A program made the position numbers and the translations under genes. Below the pieces are notes generated by a model that was not told the origin of the DNA, did not search any database, and saw nothing but the letters and a program-made list of their open reading frames with translations. 64,000 nt of DNA from Thiosocius sp942490985 (GTDB lineage Bacteria > Pseudomonadota > Gammaproteobacteria > Chromatiales > Chromatiaceae), in contig CALNYW010000005.1 in the NCBI GenBank assembly GCA_942490985.1, positions 696,241-760,240 of the forward strand, in the 5' to 3' direction. Shown here piece after piece: positions 33,104 to 43,018 of this stretch. Every line of letters starts with the position of its first letter. Positions within the stretch are counted from its first letter, which is position 1.

Positions 33104-34936
33104 GTGTCCTGGGAGACCTGGTTTGTTTTTGCGCTGATTGCATTGGCGATCGGGCTCTTCCTAAGCAATCGGGTGCGTCTCGATCTGACGGCCGCCATGG
33201 TCATCATCGCGCTTGCGGTCTCCGGTGTACTGACGCCGGCGCAGGCCGTGGCCGGTTTTGGCAACCCGTTGGTGCTGATGATTGCCGGCTTGTTTGTCGT
33301 CAGTGAGGGGCTTTACCGGACAGGCGTGGCAGCCTGGATTGGCATGAAGATCGCCAACGCGGCCAGTCGCAGTGAGGTGCGGCTGCTGTTGCTGCTGATG
33401 CCGGTGGTTGCGATGTTGTCGGGGATCATGAGTTCAACCGGCGTAGTCGCGTTGTTTGTTCCGGTCGTATTGAGTCTTGCCCGAGAAGCGGGTATCCCGG
33501 CGGCACGGCTGTTGTTGCCGGTCGCGATTGCATCGTTGATCGGCGGGATGCTTACCTTGATCGGCACCCCACCCAACCTGGTCGCGAGCCGCGCGCTGGT
33601 AGAGGCGGGCCTGCCCGGCTTCGGTTTCTTCGACTTTACCCTGATCGGTGGCGTGATACTCATCGTCAGTATGACGTTCGTGTTGATTTTCGGCCGACAC
33701 TTATTACCTCATCGGGAGGCCCCGAAGCCCAGCCAACAGCGCCGTCGACTGCATGAGATGGCGGCGGAACACGGTATCGAAGACGCCTTGCATCGTCTGC
33801 AGATCCAGCCCGGCTCGGCGTTGGTCGGTCACACCGTCAGTGAAGTCGGCCTGCGGCGCAATCACCATCTAACGGTCATTGCCGTTCAGCGTCAGGGCCG
33901 CTTGATGACCTCGATGACACCAGTATTGATCGAGACCCGACTGCATGCCGGTGACGTGTTGATTGTCTACGCCGAACCCGCCGTAATGGCGCATCAGGTC
34001 GAGCTTCTCGGGCTCACCAACCGGGGGTTTCCACATGGTCTGCAGCGGCGGTTTCGAGAGAGTTTTGGTGTCGCCGAAGCCCTGGTGACGCCAGACTCGC
34101 CGCTGATCGGCAAGACCGTGTATGAGAGCAGCCTGCGTGAACGGCAGCGGCTGAACCTGCTTTCGGTGCGGCGGGGTGACGGCCCGATGGCGGTAGATTT
34201 CGTCAACACCCAGCTGCGCGCAGGCGACGTCTTGCTGCTGGCGGGTGCATGGTCCGACCTCGAAAGACTGAGTGGCCCGCGCCGCGACCTGGTGCTGTTG
34301 GAATTGCCCGAGGAGGTGGCCGAGCGGACCTGGCATGCTGATCAGGCAATTTGGGCGGTGATCATTGTGTCGGGCATGCTCGGTCTGATGGTCAGTCAAT
34401 TAACAAGCAACCTGACCGCGGTGATGCTTGCCGCCTTCGCAATGGTCATCGCCCGCTGCGTCAGCATGGACGAGGCCTATCGTTCGATGAACTGGCAGAG
34501 CCTCGTATTGATCGCCGGGATGCTGCCATTAGCCGATGCCCTGCAGCAGACCGGTGGCGGGACCATGATTGTCGACACCCTGAGTGCCGTTTCGAGTGGT
34601 TTTGGCCCTTCGTCGATCCTGGTTGCACTGTTCCTACTGACATCGATTCTGAGTCAGTTCATCTCGAACACCGCAACGACGGTGTTGATCGCGCCGATCG
34701 CGCTGAACATGGCGCTCGGTCTGGGCTATGCGCCAGCACCGTTTTTAATGACCGTGGCGTTGGCGGCGTCGACGGCGTTCGCGACACCGGTTGCCTCGCC
34801 GGTAAACGCCTTGATCATCGCGCCGGGTCAGTATCGTTTTTCCGATTTCCTGCGAATTGGTGTACCGCTGCAACTGTTGGCGCTGGTGATCACCGTGGTG
34901 CTCGTGCCGCGGATCTTCCCACTCATGCCCAGCTAA
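33104..34936 (+). CDS. SLC13/DASS-type transporter with two TrkA-C domains
   Basis: A 610-residue sodium- or proton-coupled anion transporter (dicarboxylate or sulfate type). N-terminal TM block (about 1-200) with TLIGTPPNLVASR; two cytoplasmic RCK-C/TrkA-C domains (about 218-290 and 315-390: GSALVGHTVSEVGL, DSPLIGKTVYESSL); then a second TM block with SQFISNTATTVLIAPIAL and TPVASPVNALI, the repeated family motif. The GTG start has AAGGAG upstream. Given the sulfur metabolism, sulfate is a plausible substrate, but the sequence does not decide it. Confidence 0.88.
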   Translation: MSWETWFVFALIALAIGLFLSNRVRLDLTAAMVIIALAVSGVLTPAQAVAGFGNPLVLMIAGLFVVSEGLYRTGVAAWIGMKIANAASRSEVRLLLLLMPVVAMLSGIMSSTGVVALFVPVVLSLAREAGIPAARLLLPVAIASLIGGMLTLIGTPPNLVASRALVEAGLPGFGFFDFTLIGGVILIVSMTFVLIFGRHLLPHREAPKPSQQRRRLHEMAAEHGIEDALHRLQIQPGSALVGHTVSEVGLRRNHHLTVIAVQRQGRLMTSMTPVLIETRLHAGDVLIVYAEPAVMAHQVELLGLTNRGFPHGLQRRFRESFGVAEALVTPDSPLIGKTVYESSLRERQRLNLLSVRRGDGPMAVDFVNTQLRAGDVLLLAGAWSDLERLSGPRRDLVLLELPEEVAERTWHADQAIWAVIIVSGMLGLMVSQLTSNLTAVMLAAFAMVIARCVSMDEAYRSMNWQSLVLIAGMLPLADALQQTGGGTMIVDTLSAVSSGFGPSSILVALFLLTSILSQFISNTATTVLIAPIALNMALGLGYAPAPFLMTVALAASTAFATPVASPVNALIIAPGQYRFSDFLRIGVPLQLLALVITVVLVPRIFPLMPS

Positions 34937-35010
34937 CGGGGCTTGGGCGACGACGTTTGCTGAGGCGAATCAGGAAGCGCCATCAACGTCGGCCGGCAGT
35001 TATGGTCCGC

Positions 35011-35556
35011 TCACCACATCAGGTCATCCGGCACCTTGAAGTCCGCATAGGGATCATCCTCGGCCGGTTGGCTTTCCTCCGGCAGATCGATCACCAGGCT
35101 GGCATTGCGTGAGCGTATCTTTTCGGCGATCGGTGGTGGAACGAGCTCGAACTGACCGTTGTCGTTGACGATAATCAGCTTGCGCTCAGTGATCATCTGG
35201 TGCGTTTCGGGCGAAACGAACAGCCGTTTGACCTTGCCCTTGTTCTCGAAATGAAACGGGATGTCATCATCCCGCTCAACGCGGGGGTGGCGACTCTTGC
35301 TGACCAACTGGCGCACCTGCGCGTTGACCTCGCGCTGTCGACGGACCTCGTCCCGCTGTTGGTTCAACTCGCGATCGCGCGCGGCTTTCTCTTCGCGCTG
35401 ACGCTGAACCTCGGGATCGATTGCGGCCGCCGGCCGTGATTTTTTCTTGGCAACTTTTTTCTTTTGTTGCGCCTTCTTCTGTTTTGCGACCTGATTGATC
35501 TTCTGTTTGTCGATCAAGCCGGCTTTTAACAGTTCGTCTTGCAGTGAATTACCCAA
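35011..35556 (-). CDS. DUF2058 family protein, YaiL-like
   Basis: A 181-residue nucleic-acid-associated-type protein. It starts MGNSLQDELLKAGLIDKQK and ends with DDPYADFKVPDDLMW, the family hallmark. A long charged helix (Lys/Gln/Arg/Glu, about 20-90) lies between. I chose the TTG at 35556 because it reproduces the usual N-terminus and has GGAG upstream. Function in the family is not settled. Confidence 0.9.
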   Translation of the reverse strand: MGNSLQDELLKAGLIDKQKINQVAKQKKAQQKKKVAKKKSRPAAAIDPEVQRQREEKAARDRELNQQRDEVRRQREVNAQVRQLVSKSRHPRVERDDDIPFHFENKGKVKRLFVSPETHQMITERKLIIVNDNGQFELVPPPIAEKIRSRNASLVIDLPEESQPAEDDPYADFKVPDDLMW

Positions 35557-35650
35557 CGTTTCGCTCCCCAAACCGGCTAGGTGGACCGGTCATCCGCCAG
35601 ATGATGGCAGACAATTGTTGCAAATTAGAAATCCCGGGCCCGGTTGCAGG

Positions 35651-37291
35651 CTAGCGCCGTGTCAGCACCCAGCCGAGCAGGAGCACACCCGTCCCACTGA
35701 TCCAGGCGGTCAACCATAGTGGATCTAGCGCCAGTGGCGTTGCCAGCAGCCCGCCGGCAAGCACGCCGGCTACGATCAACCCGGCCGCTGTGATCGTCAA
35801 CTGTGTCTGGCGATTGCCGCGTTCGATGGTGTTGCGGATATCGTCCAGTTGGTCGGACTCCCAACGCACCTTGAGTTGGCCGTCTGCGGCTTTGCGCAAC
35901 ACGCGATGAACCAGCAGCGGCACTTCCGGGAGGTCTTCCGAGAGTTGCGGCAGGGTGTCTCTTATGCGCCGCGCGAAGGCCTTCGGTCCGACCTGCTCGG
36001 CCATCCAGCGTTCCATGAACGGCTTGGCGGTGGTCCATAGATCGAGCTGCGGGTAAAGCGTGCGGCCCAGGCCCTCGATGTTGAGCAGGGTCTTTTGCAA
36101 CAGCACGAGCTGCGGCTGGATCTCCATGTTGAAACGCCGCGCGACCTGGAACAGACGCAGCAGGAAATGGCCGAACGAGATCTCGCTGATCGGTTTCTCC
36201 CAGATCGGTTCGGACACCGTGCGGATGGCCGCCTCGAAATCCTCAATGCGCGTATCGCTCGGCACCCAGCCGGATTCGACATGCAGCTCGGCGACCTTGC
36301 GATAGTCGCGGTGGAAAAATGCCAGCAGGTTTTCGGCTAGGTAACGCTGATCGGCCGTGGTGAGGGTGCCCACGATGCCGAAATCGACGCCAATGTAACC
36401 GCCGTCCGGGCGTACAAAGATGTTCCCCGGGTGCATGTCGGCATGGAAGAAATTGTCGCGGAATACCTGCGTGAAGAAGATCTCGACACCGCGTTCGCTG
36501 AGTTGCTTCAGCTCCACGCCGGCAGCGACCAGTTCATCGACCTGGTCGACCGGAATGCCGTAGATGCGTTCCTGCACCATGACGTTTTCGCGCGTGAGGT
36601 CCCAATGTATCTCGGGAACGTAGAGCAATTCGCCGTCGCTGAAATTGCGGCGCAGCTGTGTGCAATTCGCCGCTTCGCGCATCAGATCGAGTTCGTCGTG
36701 AATGGTTTTGTCGTACTCGGCAACGACCTCCACCGGCCGCAGCCGCCTGGCCTCGCTCGAATACTTGCGCGCCATGCGGGCGATCGTGAACAACAGCTCG
36801 ATGTCACGCTGAATGGTGTTTTCAATCCCGGGGCGGACGACCTTGACGACCACCTTGCGCCCATCGTGCAGCGTTGCTGCATGGACCTGCGCGATTGACG
36901 CCGAGGCGAGGGGCTTGCGATCGAACGCGGCAAACAGCTGTTCCACCGACTCCCCGAGTGCCTTTTCGATGATCCGCTGGGCGCGATCGCCGTCAAACGG
37001 CGGAACCTGGTCTTGCAGCTTGGTCAGCTCAAGCGCGATGTCATCGGGTAGCAGATCGCGCCGCGTCGACAGGATCTGGCCGAATTTGACATAGATCGGG
37101 CCGAGATCTTCGAGCGCGCGTCGAATCCTTACCGCGCGCGGCGGTTTGTCGCCCCAGTAAAACGGCGACAGAAAACGAAAAAACCGTATCGGGCGGAACA
37201 GGTGAGCCGCCAGCACCAACTCGTCCAGGCCGTGGCGCAACAGCACCCACGCGATGTGAATGACCCGTAGACTTTCTCGAACCGGAATCAC
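35651..37291 (-). CDS. ubiB: Ubiquinone biosynthesis accessory protein UbiB (ABC1 kinase-like)
   Basis: A 546-residue atypical kinase/ATPase needed for ubiquinone synthesis. The KxGQ motif (VKFGQILSTR), the Ala-rich loop (PLASASIAQVH), KVVVKVVRPGI, the FFHADMHPGNIF catalytic loop and VDFG are present, and two C-terminal TM segments (about 500-545) anchor it in the inner membrane. Its start overlaps ubiJ by ATGA. Confidence 0.96.
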   Translation of the reverse strand: MIPVRESLRVIHIAWVLLRHGLDELVLAAHLFRPIRFFRFLSPFYWGDKPPRAVRIRRALEDLGPIYVKFGQILSTRRDLLPDDIALELTKLQDQVPPFDGDRAQRIIEKALGESVEQLFAAFDRKPLASASIAQVHAATLHDGRKVVVKVVRPGIENTIQRDIELLFTIARMARKYSSEARRLRPVEVVAEYDKTIHDELDLMREAANCTQLRRNFSDGELLYVPEIHWDLTRENVMVQERIYGIPVDQVDELVAAGVELKQLSERGVEIFFTQVFRDNFFHADMHPGNIFVRPDGGYIGVDFGIVGTLTTADQRYLAENLLAFFHRDYRKVAELHVESGWVPSDTRIEDFEAAIRTVSEPIWEKPISEISFGHFLLRLFQVARRFNMEIQPQLVLLQKTLLNIEGLGRTLYPQLDLWTTAKPFMERWMAEQVGPKAFARRIRDTLPQLSEDLPEVPLLVHRVLRKAADGQLKVRWESDQLDDIRNTIERGNRQTQLTITAAGLIVAGVLAGGLLATPLALDPLWLTAWISGTGVLLLGWVLTRR

Positions 37292-37926
37292 CGGTCGCTT
37301 CCGGGATCGTCGTCGTGGCCGGATCGTTCGAGCAGCGCGACACGGGCAGCAAGCCGCTCGAGATCATCCCGCGTGGCGTCCACGTCATCCAGAAAGTCCT
37401 CGACTTCGAAGCGATGTGGCAACAGGCGCGATTCTTCGGTGAGGAAATCAGACAGGGTCTCGCGTCCGCTTTCGCCAAGACGTTCAGACTCCTTGCGCAC
37501 GGCCTGGGCGGCGCGGCCGATTTCATGCGCAGGGATATCGCCGAGCAGTTGCGCCAATTGCTCTTCCCAGTCGACATCCAGCTCGGCAAGGGCTCGGCTG
37601 AACCGCTGCGCGACACCGGTATCACCGCTGATGCTGACCCGGCCGGCGAACAGTTGGTCGACCCCCCGCTGTGCATCGCTGGCACGTAACAGATCGAATG
37701 GGCTGCCTTCGAGCATCGCGTCGGGCTCGCCTTCGAGCTGGGTCAGGAGCTGCAGCCGTCCATCATGGTCCGGCACTACGTACACCGTAATCGGCGTGCC
37801 ACGCAGCACGATACCGATCACCTTGCCGTGCAGGGCAGCCAGCTTTTCGCCGACCTCTGGGTCGAGGTTGATCAGGGCGTTGATGGCGCGCTCGAGACCC
37901 TGGACGGACAGGTTGCGGACGTTCAT
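37288..37926 (-). CDS. ubiJ: Ubiquinone biosynthesis accessory factor UbiJ
   Basis: A 212-residue lipid-binding (SCP2-domain) protein that organises ubiquinone synthesis enzymes. SCP2 part at about 12-115 (LINLDPEVGEKLAALHGKVI, GVDQLFAGRVSISGDTGVAQ), then a long C-terminal helix (about 165-205) that may be a coiled coil. Order ubiE-ubiJ-ubiB is standard in gammaproteobacteria. Confidence 0.92.
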   Translation of the reverse strand: MNVRNLSVQGLERAINALINLDPEVGEKLAALHGKVIGIVLRGTPITVYVVPDHDGRLQLLTQLEGEPDAMLEGSPFDLLRASDAQRGVDQLFAGRVSISGDTGVAQRFSRALAELDVDWEEQLAQLLGDIPAHEIGRAAQAVRKESERLGESGRETLSDFLTEESRLLPHRFEVEDFLDDVDATRDDLERLAARVALLERSGHDDDPGSDR

Positions 37927-38124
37927 GGGCGACCCCCGTAGCGACGGGCGACCGAACCGGCCGGCGGCCGACGTTCTTCGCGTCGCGAGTCTTTTGCAGA
38001 TCGGTTATGCATGGTTGGTAACTTCCGCTCTCTCATCGGCCGTGGTCGCGAGAAAATCCTTCGATGGGGCTGCAAACTGGAGTTTTCGCGTAGCCGAGAT
38101 CTGCGACGTGTGTTGCTTCGACAG

Positions 38125-38877
38125 CTAGAGTTTAAAGCCACGATGCACGGCGACGATGCCCCCCGTCAGGTTGTGCACATCGCAGCGCTCGAAACCGGCT
38201 GCCTCCATCATCTCGAGCAAAGTCTGTTGGTCCGGGTGCATGCGGATGGATTCGGCCAAATAGCGGTAGCTTTCCGCATCGTTGGCGACCGCCTGCCCCA
38301 TCTTCGGCAGCACGCGGAACGAATAGAAATCGTAGAGTTTCTCCAGCGGTTTGTTCTGTGGTTTCGAAAACTCCAGCACCAGCACGCGGCCACCTGGCTT
38401 GAGTACCTGGTACATGGCCTCGAGTGCGGCTTGCTTGTCGGTAACATTGCGCAGGCCGAAAGCAATCGTCACCAGATCGAAGGTCTCTTCCGCGAACGGC
38501 AGGCTCTCCGCGTTGACCTGCGCGTAGCTCAGGTTGCCACCGTGTCCCCGGTCGATCATGCGGTCGCGACCGACATTCAGCATCGCCGCGTTGATATCGG
38601 TCATCAGTACGTGGCCGGTGGGCCCGACCCGGTCGGCGAATTTATCGGCGAGATCGCCGGTGCCGGACGCCAGGTCCAGAACCGTTTGGCCCGCACGCAG
38701 GCCGGTCAGTTCGATCGCAAACCGTTTCCACAGGCGATGTACGCCGAAAGACATCAGGTCATTCATGACGTCGTAGCGCGACGCAACGGAGTCAAAAACG
38801 CCGCGCACCAGCCCCGACTTTTGGTCGGTATCGACTTGTTTGAAACCGAAATGGGTGGTTTTGTCTGATTCGCTCAT
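38125..38877 (-). CDS. ubiE: Ubiquinone/menaquinone C-methyltransferase UbiE
   Basis: An AdoMet-dependent C-methyltransferase of quinone biosynthesis. The 250-residue length matches E. coli (251). Visible are THFGFKQVDTDQKSGLV, FDSVASRYDVMNDLMSFGVHRLWK, the AdoMet motif VLDLASGTGDLA and LTGGIVAVHRGFK at the end. The ATG at 38877 gives the usual N-terminus. A 198-base gap separates it from ubiJ. Confidence 0.96.
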   Translation of the reverse strand: MSESDKTTHFGFKQVDTDQKSGLVRGVFDSVASRYDVMNDLMSFGVHRLWKRFAIELTGLRAGQTVLDLASGTGDLADKFADRVGPTGHVLMTDINAAMLNVGRDRMIDRGHGGNLSYAQVNAESLPFAEETFDLVTIAFGLRNVTDKQAALEAMYQVLKPGGRVLVLEFSKPQNKPLEKLYDFYSFRVLPKMGQAVANDAESYRYLAESIRMHPDQQTLLEMMEAAGFERCDVHNLTGGIVAVHRGFKL

Positions 38878-38936
38878 CGCGGGTGTTCCGGGAATAAGGA
38901 GGATGGGGTGCGCAGCTGCGCCTTCGGCGGGTGGGC

Positions 38937-39305
38937 TCAGGATGCGGCGTCTTTGCGGGTGTAGCCCTTCTCTTTCAACTCGTCGAGATATTGCGCCCAA
39001 AGATCGTCATAGTGCTTGCCAAGATTGTACAGGGTTTCCCACGAGTAGATCCCGGTGTTGTGCTCGTCGTCGAAGTGCAGAACCACGGCATAATTGCCGA
39101 CGGGTTCGATACGGTCGATGTTGACCGCCTCCTTGCCGAGCGGGACTTTGCGCTGTCCCGGGCCGTGCCCCGCTACCTCGGCAGAAGGCGAGTAGACGCG
39201 CAGGTATTCAGCGGGCAGTTGATAGTTTGCCCCGTCGTCGAAACTCACTTCGAGCACCCGCGACATGCGGTGCAGATTCAGCTCTTTTGGTACCGGTGTG
39301 TTCAT
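38937..39305 (-). CDS. DUF971 family protein
   Basis: A 122-residue protein with the DUF971/GBBH-like fold: LEVSFDDGANYQLPAEYLRVYSPSAEV, the segment VGNYAVVLHFDDEHNTGIYSWE and LYNLGKHYDDLWAQYLDEL. It sits just before ubiE, a common neighbour in gammaproteobacteria. Related domains bind metal or substrates of Fe-S or carnitine enzymes; its own role is unknown. Confidence 0.92.
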   Translation of the reverse strand: MNTPVPKELNLHRMSRVLEVSFDDGANYQLPAEYLRVYSPSAEVAGHGPGQRKVPLGKEAVNIDRIEPVGNYAVVLHFDDEHNTGIYSWETLYNLGKHYDDLWAQYLDELKEKGYTRKDAAS

Positions 39306-39487
39306 TGTTCCTTCCCTCGCGATTAGTTGATGACGGGGTTAACCGCGCGTACACGCTTAGCCGGATCGCACCACCGTCACCTTAGGTCTGGCGATTCTAC
39401 CGCTGGCAAGGCTTACTGAAAGCCTGCAAAAGCATGGTCTTTGCCCCGATGCGGGGTGCAGCCGCCGATTGGCCTTAAGCTGTGCGG

Positions 39488-40801
39488 ATGGGTCTTGCCT
39501 TCACTAACCGATCGATCGCCAGCGTGGCTGGGTGGGTCATATTTGGCGGGATCCTGTTGTCTGTATTGGCCGGCGCCGGCTACAGCGGGTTGCGCGACCT
39601 GGCGGGGATGGGTTTCTGGATCGCGGGGGGTTTGCTCGTAACTCGCCTGCAGCGCCTGCAGCGAGTACAGACGTTCTTGATGCTGTTGGTGGGGGTTTCC
39701 GGCATCGTGTTCGCCGCGACGCTCGGCTTGGCGGCCGATTGGAGCCAGATCCTCGCGACCAATAGCGCGCTGATCGCAATGTTGGCCTCGGTGAGTTTCT
39801 TGCGGCTGATCAGCCTGCCTTCGGCTTCGCCCGATGAACGGGACCCCGTCGGACCCGGAGCGTTAATCCGCACCTTGCTCGGTGTCCATCTATTCGGTGC
39901 CGTGATCAACCTCTCGGCGGTGATGATCCTCGGCGACCGGCAGACCCGTCGTGCCGCCATGACGCCGTTGCAGGCGGCCGCTTTGTCACGGGGCTTTGCG
40001 TTGGCGTCGCATTGGTCGCCGTTCTTTGCGGCAATGGGGATCGCGCTGAGTCACGCGCCCGGCGCCCGATTGCCTGTCTTGTCGATGGTCGGCCTGCCGC
40101 TTGCCGTGTTCGGGCTCGCGTTCTCCGCCTGGCAGTTGACGCGCCGGCCGGGGATCGATCGTTACATCGGCTATCCGATGCACTTGGCGGCACTTTGGAT
40201 ACCGGCGCTCCTCGCATTCGTGGTGCTGGGTGCCCATCGGGCGGTGCCAGCGCTGCCGGTATTGACAGTGATCTCGGTATCGGCGCTCACGCTGACCTTG
40301 ATGGTTTTGCTGTGGCGAGAGCGGCTCGCAGCCGCGGTTGCCTACACCGATCATATTCGGCGCGGCCTGCCGACGATGTCTGGCGAGTTGGCACTGTTCC
40401 TTGCAGCCGGTGTGCTCGGTGCCGGGATCGGCGCAGTCATCGAAAGCAGCGGCTGGACAATTGCATTGACAGGTTTCGGCGCTATCGAGGCGTGGTTCCT
40501 GTTGTTGTTGATGACGGGCTTGGCGATCGTCGGCGTACATCCAGTGATCAGCATCGCCACCGCGCAAGGCGTATTAGCGCCTTTGGCGCCCGATCCGAAT
40601 TTGCTGGGCATTACCTATCTAATGGCGTGGGGGGTTGGGGTCGCGATTTCACCTTTTTCTGGTATGCATCTGGGGATGCAAGGACGGTTCGGCATCGATG
40701 CACGTGGTTTCTTGCGCTGGAACGGCAGTTTTACGCTGGTCATGCTGCTTATTCACGGCCTGGCATTGCAGGCGTACCAGCGTTTCGCCTTAGCCGGCTG
40801 A
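39488..40801 (+). CDS. Integral membrane protein, possible ion-transporter fold
   Basis: A 437-residue protein with about 11-12 hydrophobic segments. Two similar short motifs in the two halves (SHWSPFFAAMGIA near 178 and VGVHPVISIATA near 345), each after a hydrophobic run, suggest an inverted-repeat transporter such as the ion-transporter superfamily. A segment between halves is rich in Arg (WRERLAAAVAY). I do not know the substrate. ATG at 39488; a GTG six bases earlier is an alternative. Confidence 0.75.
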   Translation: MGLAFTNRSIASVAGWVIFGGILLSVLAGAGYSGLRDLAGMGFWIAGGLLVTRLQRLQRVQTFLMLLVGVSGIVFAATLGLAADWSQILATNSALIAMLASVSFLRLISLPSASPDERDPVGPGALIRTLLGVHLFGAVINLSAVMILGDRQTRRAAMTPLQAAALSRGFALASHWSPFFAAMGIALSHAPGARLPVLSMVGLPLAVFGLAFSAWQLTRRPGIDRYIGYPMHLAALWIPALLAFVVLGAHRAVPALPVLTVISVSALTLTLMVLLWRERLAAAVAYTDHIRRGLPTMSGELALFLAAGVLGAGIGAVIESSGWTIALTGFGAIEAWFLLLLMTGLAIVGVHPVISIATAQGVLAPLAPDPNLLGITYLMAWGVGVAISPFSGMHLGMQGRFGIDARGFLRWNGSFTLVMLLIHGLALQAYQRFALAG

Positions 40802-40822
40802 TCGACGTTGGCGAAAGGGGGG

Positions 40823-41443
40823 TCAGCGGCCGCTTGATGTCGCCGTAATTTTTCGATCGGGGCGGATCCATGCAAACAGCAACAGTGCTACGACTGCACC
40901 CAGGGTATCAGCCAGCATGTCCTTTTGGGCATCCCAGATATCGCCCTGTGAGCCGAGGAACTCGATGCCGGCATCGCCGCCTTCGAGCACGGCATACCAC
41001 CACTCGATAATCTCGTAGGCGGCGGCTACCCCCATGATCAATAGGAGCGCGAAGGTATTGGCCAGCAGGTATTTGCAGTGGCCGCGCCGTAGCAGCCATT
41101 CGACCATGGCGAAGGCATAAAAGCCGACCGCGAAGTGACCGATTCGATCAAAATGGTTACGCTCTGAATCGATCAGTGCGTTGAACCAGTCGAACGGCAC
41201 GTTGGCAAACGTGTAGTGGCCGCCGAGGGTGTGCCAGAACAGCCACACCGCCATCAACGCATAGGCGGTATTGCTGAAGCGAAATCGCCGATACGTCAGC
41301 AGCAAACCACCAAACACCATGACCACCGGAATGATCTCGGCAATCCAGACCTGCCGTGATGCGGGCTCGACCGCCAGCACGATGAAGTACACGACAAACA
41401 GCAGTGCCAATACAGCGGGAAATTCAATCGTTCTCGAATTCAT
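40823..41443 (-). CDS. DUF2238 membrane protein, YjdF-like
   Basis: A 206-residue membrane protein with about six TM segments and the DUF2238 motifs LGGHYTFANVPF, NHFDRIGHFAVGF, AAAYEIIEWW and GDIWDAQKDMLADTLGA, rich in conserved His/Asp/Glu inside the membrane part. Biochemical role unknown. It is convergent with the preceding membrane gene (21-base gap). Confidence 0.92.
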   Translation of the reverse strand: MNSRTIEFPAVLALLFVVYFIVLAVEPASRQVWIAEIIPVVMVFGGLLLTYRRFRFSNTAYALMAVWLFWHTLGGHYTFANVPFDWFNALIDSERNHFDRIGHFAVGFYAFAMVEWLLRRGHCKYLLANTFALLLIMGVAAAYEIIEWWYAVLEGGDAGIEFLGSQGDIWDAQKDMLADTLGAVVALLLFAWIRPDRKITATSSGR

Positions 41444-41619
41444 GGGGCGTGGGGTCTTCTGACCATAAGGGAACGAAAATCAGTCTTTCCTGTGCGCTGA
41501 CCTGCAACGCGTCCTCGAACAGCATTGTCGGTAACCCGAATTGAGAGCCAGTTCCCGTTTGCTGTCGCCGTTGTAGCACAAGCTCTGGCCATGCCTGGAT
41601 TAACTCAGTGAGACACAAG

Positions 41620-41877
41620 ATGTATCAGCCAAAAGCAATTGCCCGGTCCGCATGGCGTGATTCGATGATGGAGCTGAGCGCTATTTACCTCGTTACCGTC
41701 GTCGGCTGCATTCACCTGTTGCCCAGCCACTGGCTGGTCGCAATCGTCTTGGCGCCTGTGATCATGGGTGCGGCGTTACTTGCCGTCATTCTGCTTGTCG
41801 AGTCGCTCTACCTTTTCATGGTCGGTATCGATCGTCTCGGCAGTGCGCTCGGGCTGCGCAAAAGCCCGCTTTCCTAA
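41620..41877 (+). CDS. Small membrane protein, two TM segments
   Basis: An 85-residue protein with hydrophobic segments at about 18-36 and 40-64, ending LRKSPLS. ATG at 41620 (a GTG 12 bases earlier is an alternative). No family recognised. A 6-bp inverted repeat (CTAACG/CGTTAG, 41874-41894) covers its stop codon and that of the convergent next gene. Confidence 0.55.
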   Translation: MYQPKAIARSAWRDSMMELSAIYLVTVVGCIHLLPSHWLVAIVLAPVIMGAALLAVILLVESLYLFMVGIDRLGSALGLRKSPLS

Positions 41878-41890
41878 CGCTCGCTGATCG

Positions 41891-42901
41891 TTAGCGCCAG
41901 ACGCCATCGGCGGTTTCATAGCTGCTGATCACGCGGATGTAGTTCAGGCGTTCATAGTCGGACGGGTCCAGCACGCTGAGCTGGCTGAGGCGGCCGCGGA
42001 AATCGTCCAGTTGTTCGAATCCCTGTTCTTCCATCCAATCGCCGGTCTCTTTGACAATGGCGGCGAGATGTCCGGGACCCTTTTCCAACAGTGCCCAACA
42101 CAGGTGTACGACGTCGGCGCCGGCCAGTAACACCTTGATCGCGTCTTCGGTAACGTGAACGCCACCCGTCGCGCCCAACGAGCACTCGACCCGGCCACGG
42201 AGCATTGCGATCCAGCGCATCGCCAACAAGGCGTCGCTGGAACGCGATGGCGTCAACGCGTGTTGCAGTCTCAGGCCGTCGATATGGATGTCCGGCTGAT
42301 AGAAGCGGTTGAACAGTGATACGCCGCCGATACCGGCCGCCTCCAGTTTTTTCACCATATTGCCGATTGAGCTGAAAAACGGCGACAGCTTCATGTTGAT
42401 CGGTATGTCGATGTGCTCATGCAGTTCCTTGAGCAACGTGATGTAGCGCTGTTCGACGTAGTGTCCTTCCTCCCATATGTCGCCTGCGACATAGTAGGCA
42501 TTCAGTTCCAGGGCGTCGGCGCCGGCGTCGGCTATTTCTGTTGCATGCGTCATCCAGCCGCTGGCGGTGACGCCGTTGAGGCTGGCGATAACCGGAATCT
42601 CCAACGAAGCCTTCAGTGAGGCCACCTGTTCGAGGTAGCGATCCAGCTCACCGGGAAAATCCTGGTGACTCGGCAGATAGCTTTCGGCCTCGGCATGCCC
42701 CGTATCCTGATGGTGGAGAAAGCGCGTCATGCCCTCTTCTTCGCCGCGTACGGCTTCCTCGAACAGCGAGTACATCACGATGGCGGCGGCCCCGGCGTCC
42801 TCGAGTTGTTTGGCCGTGTCGAGGCTGCGTGACAGGGGTGAGGCTGACGGAACGAACGGGTTTTTCAGCTCCAGGCCGAGCCATTTGGTGGTGAGATTCA
42901 T
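41891..42901 (-). CDS. Dihydroorotate dehydrogenase-like flavoprotein
   Basis: A 336-residue FMN-binding TIM-barrel protein related to class 1 PyrD. Features are LELKNPFVPSASPLSRSL, VIASLNGVTASGWM, ADALELNAYYV, INMKLSPFFSSIGNM, GGVSLFNRFYQPDI and the FMN-site SLGATGGVH. In place of the PyrD NISCPN motif it has LNAYYV, so it is probably not the orotate-pathway enzyme. It follows the pyruvate:ferredoxin oxidoreductase gene by 117 bases in the same direction, a known pairing, and may act on that enzyme's electron chain or a related oxidation. Confidence 0.85.
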   Translation of the reverse strand: MNLTTKWLGLELKNPFVPSASPLSRSLDTAKQLEDAGAAAIVMYSLFEEAVRGEEEGMTRFLHHQDTGHAEAESYLPSHQDFPGELDRYLEQVASLKASLEIPVIASLNGVTASGWMTHATEIADAGADALELNAYYVAGDIWEEGHYVEQRYITLLKELHEHIDIPINMKLSPFFSSIGNMVKKLEAAGIGGVSLFNRFYQPDIHIDGLRLQHALTPSRSSDALLAMRWIAMLRGRVECSLGATGGVHVTEDAIKVLLAGADVVHLCWALLEKGPGHLAAIVKETGDWMEEQGFEQLDDFRGRLSQLSVLDPSDYERLNYIRVISSYETADGVWR

Positions 42902-43018
42902 GGTCACGCTTCCTCGCTTTGTCGGTGTGCGCCGGTCGCCGGCTGACTTCGCATTGTCAGCGCGCGGCCAGCGGGCAGGTTCTCTACGACTGCTTGATGT
43001 CTTCGTGATTACGGCAAT

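Noticed and set aside
41874..41894. CTAACG/CGTTAG hairpin as a terminator
   Set aside because: Only a 6-bp stem without a T-run, covering two stop codons; too weak to call.
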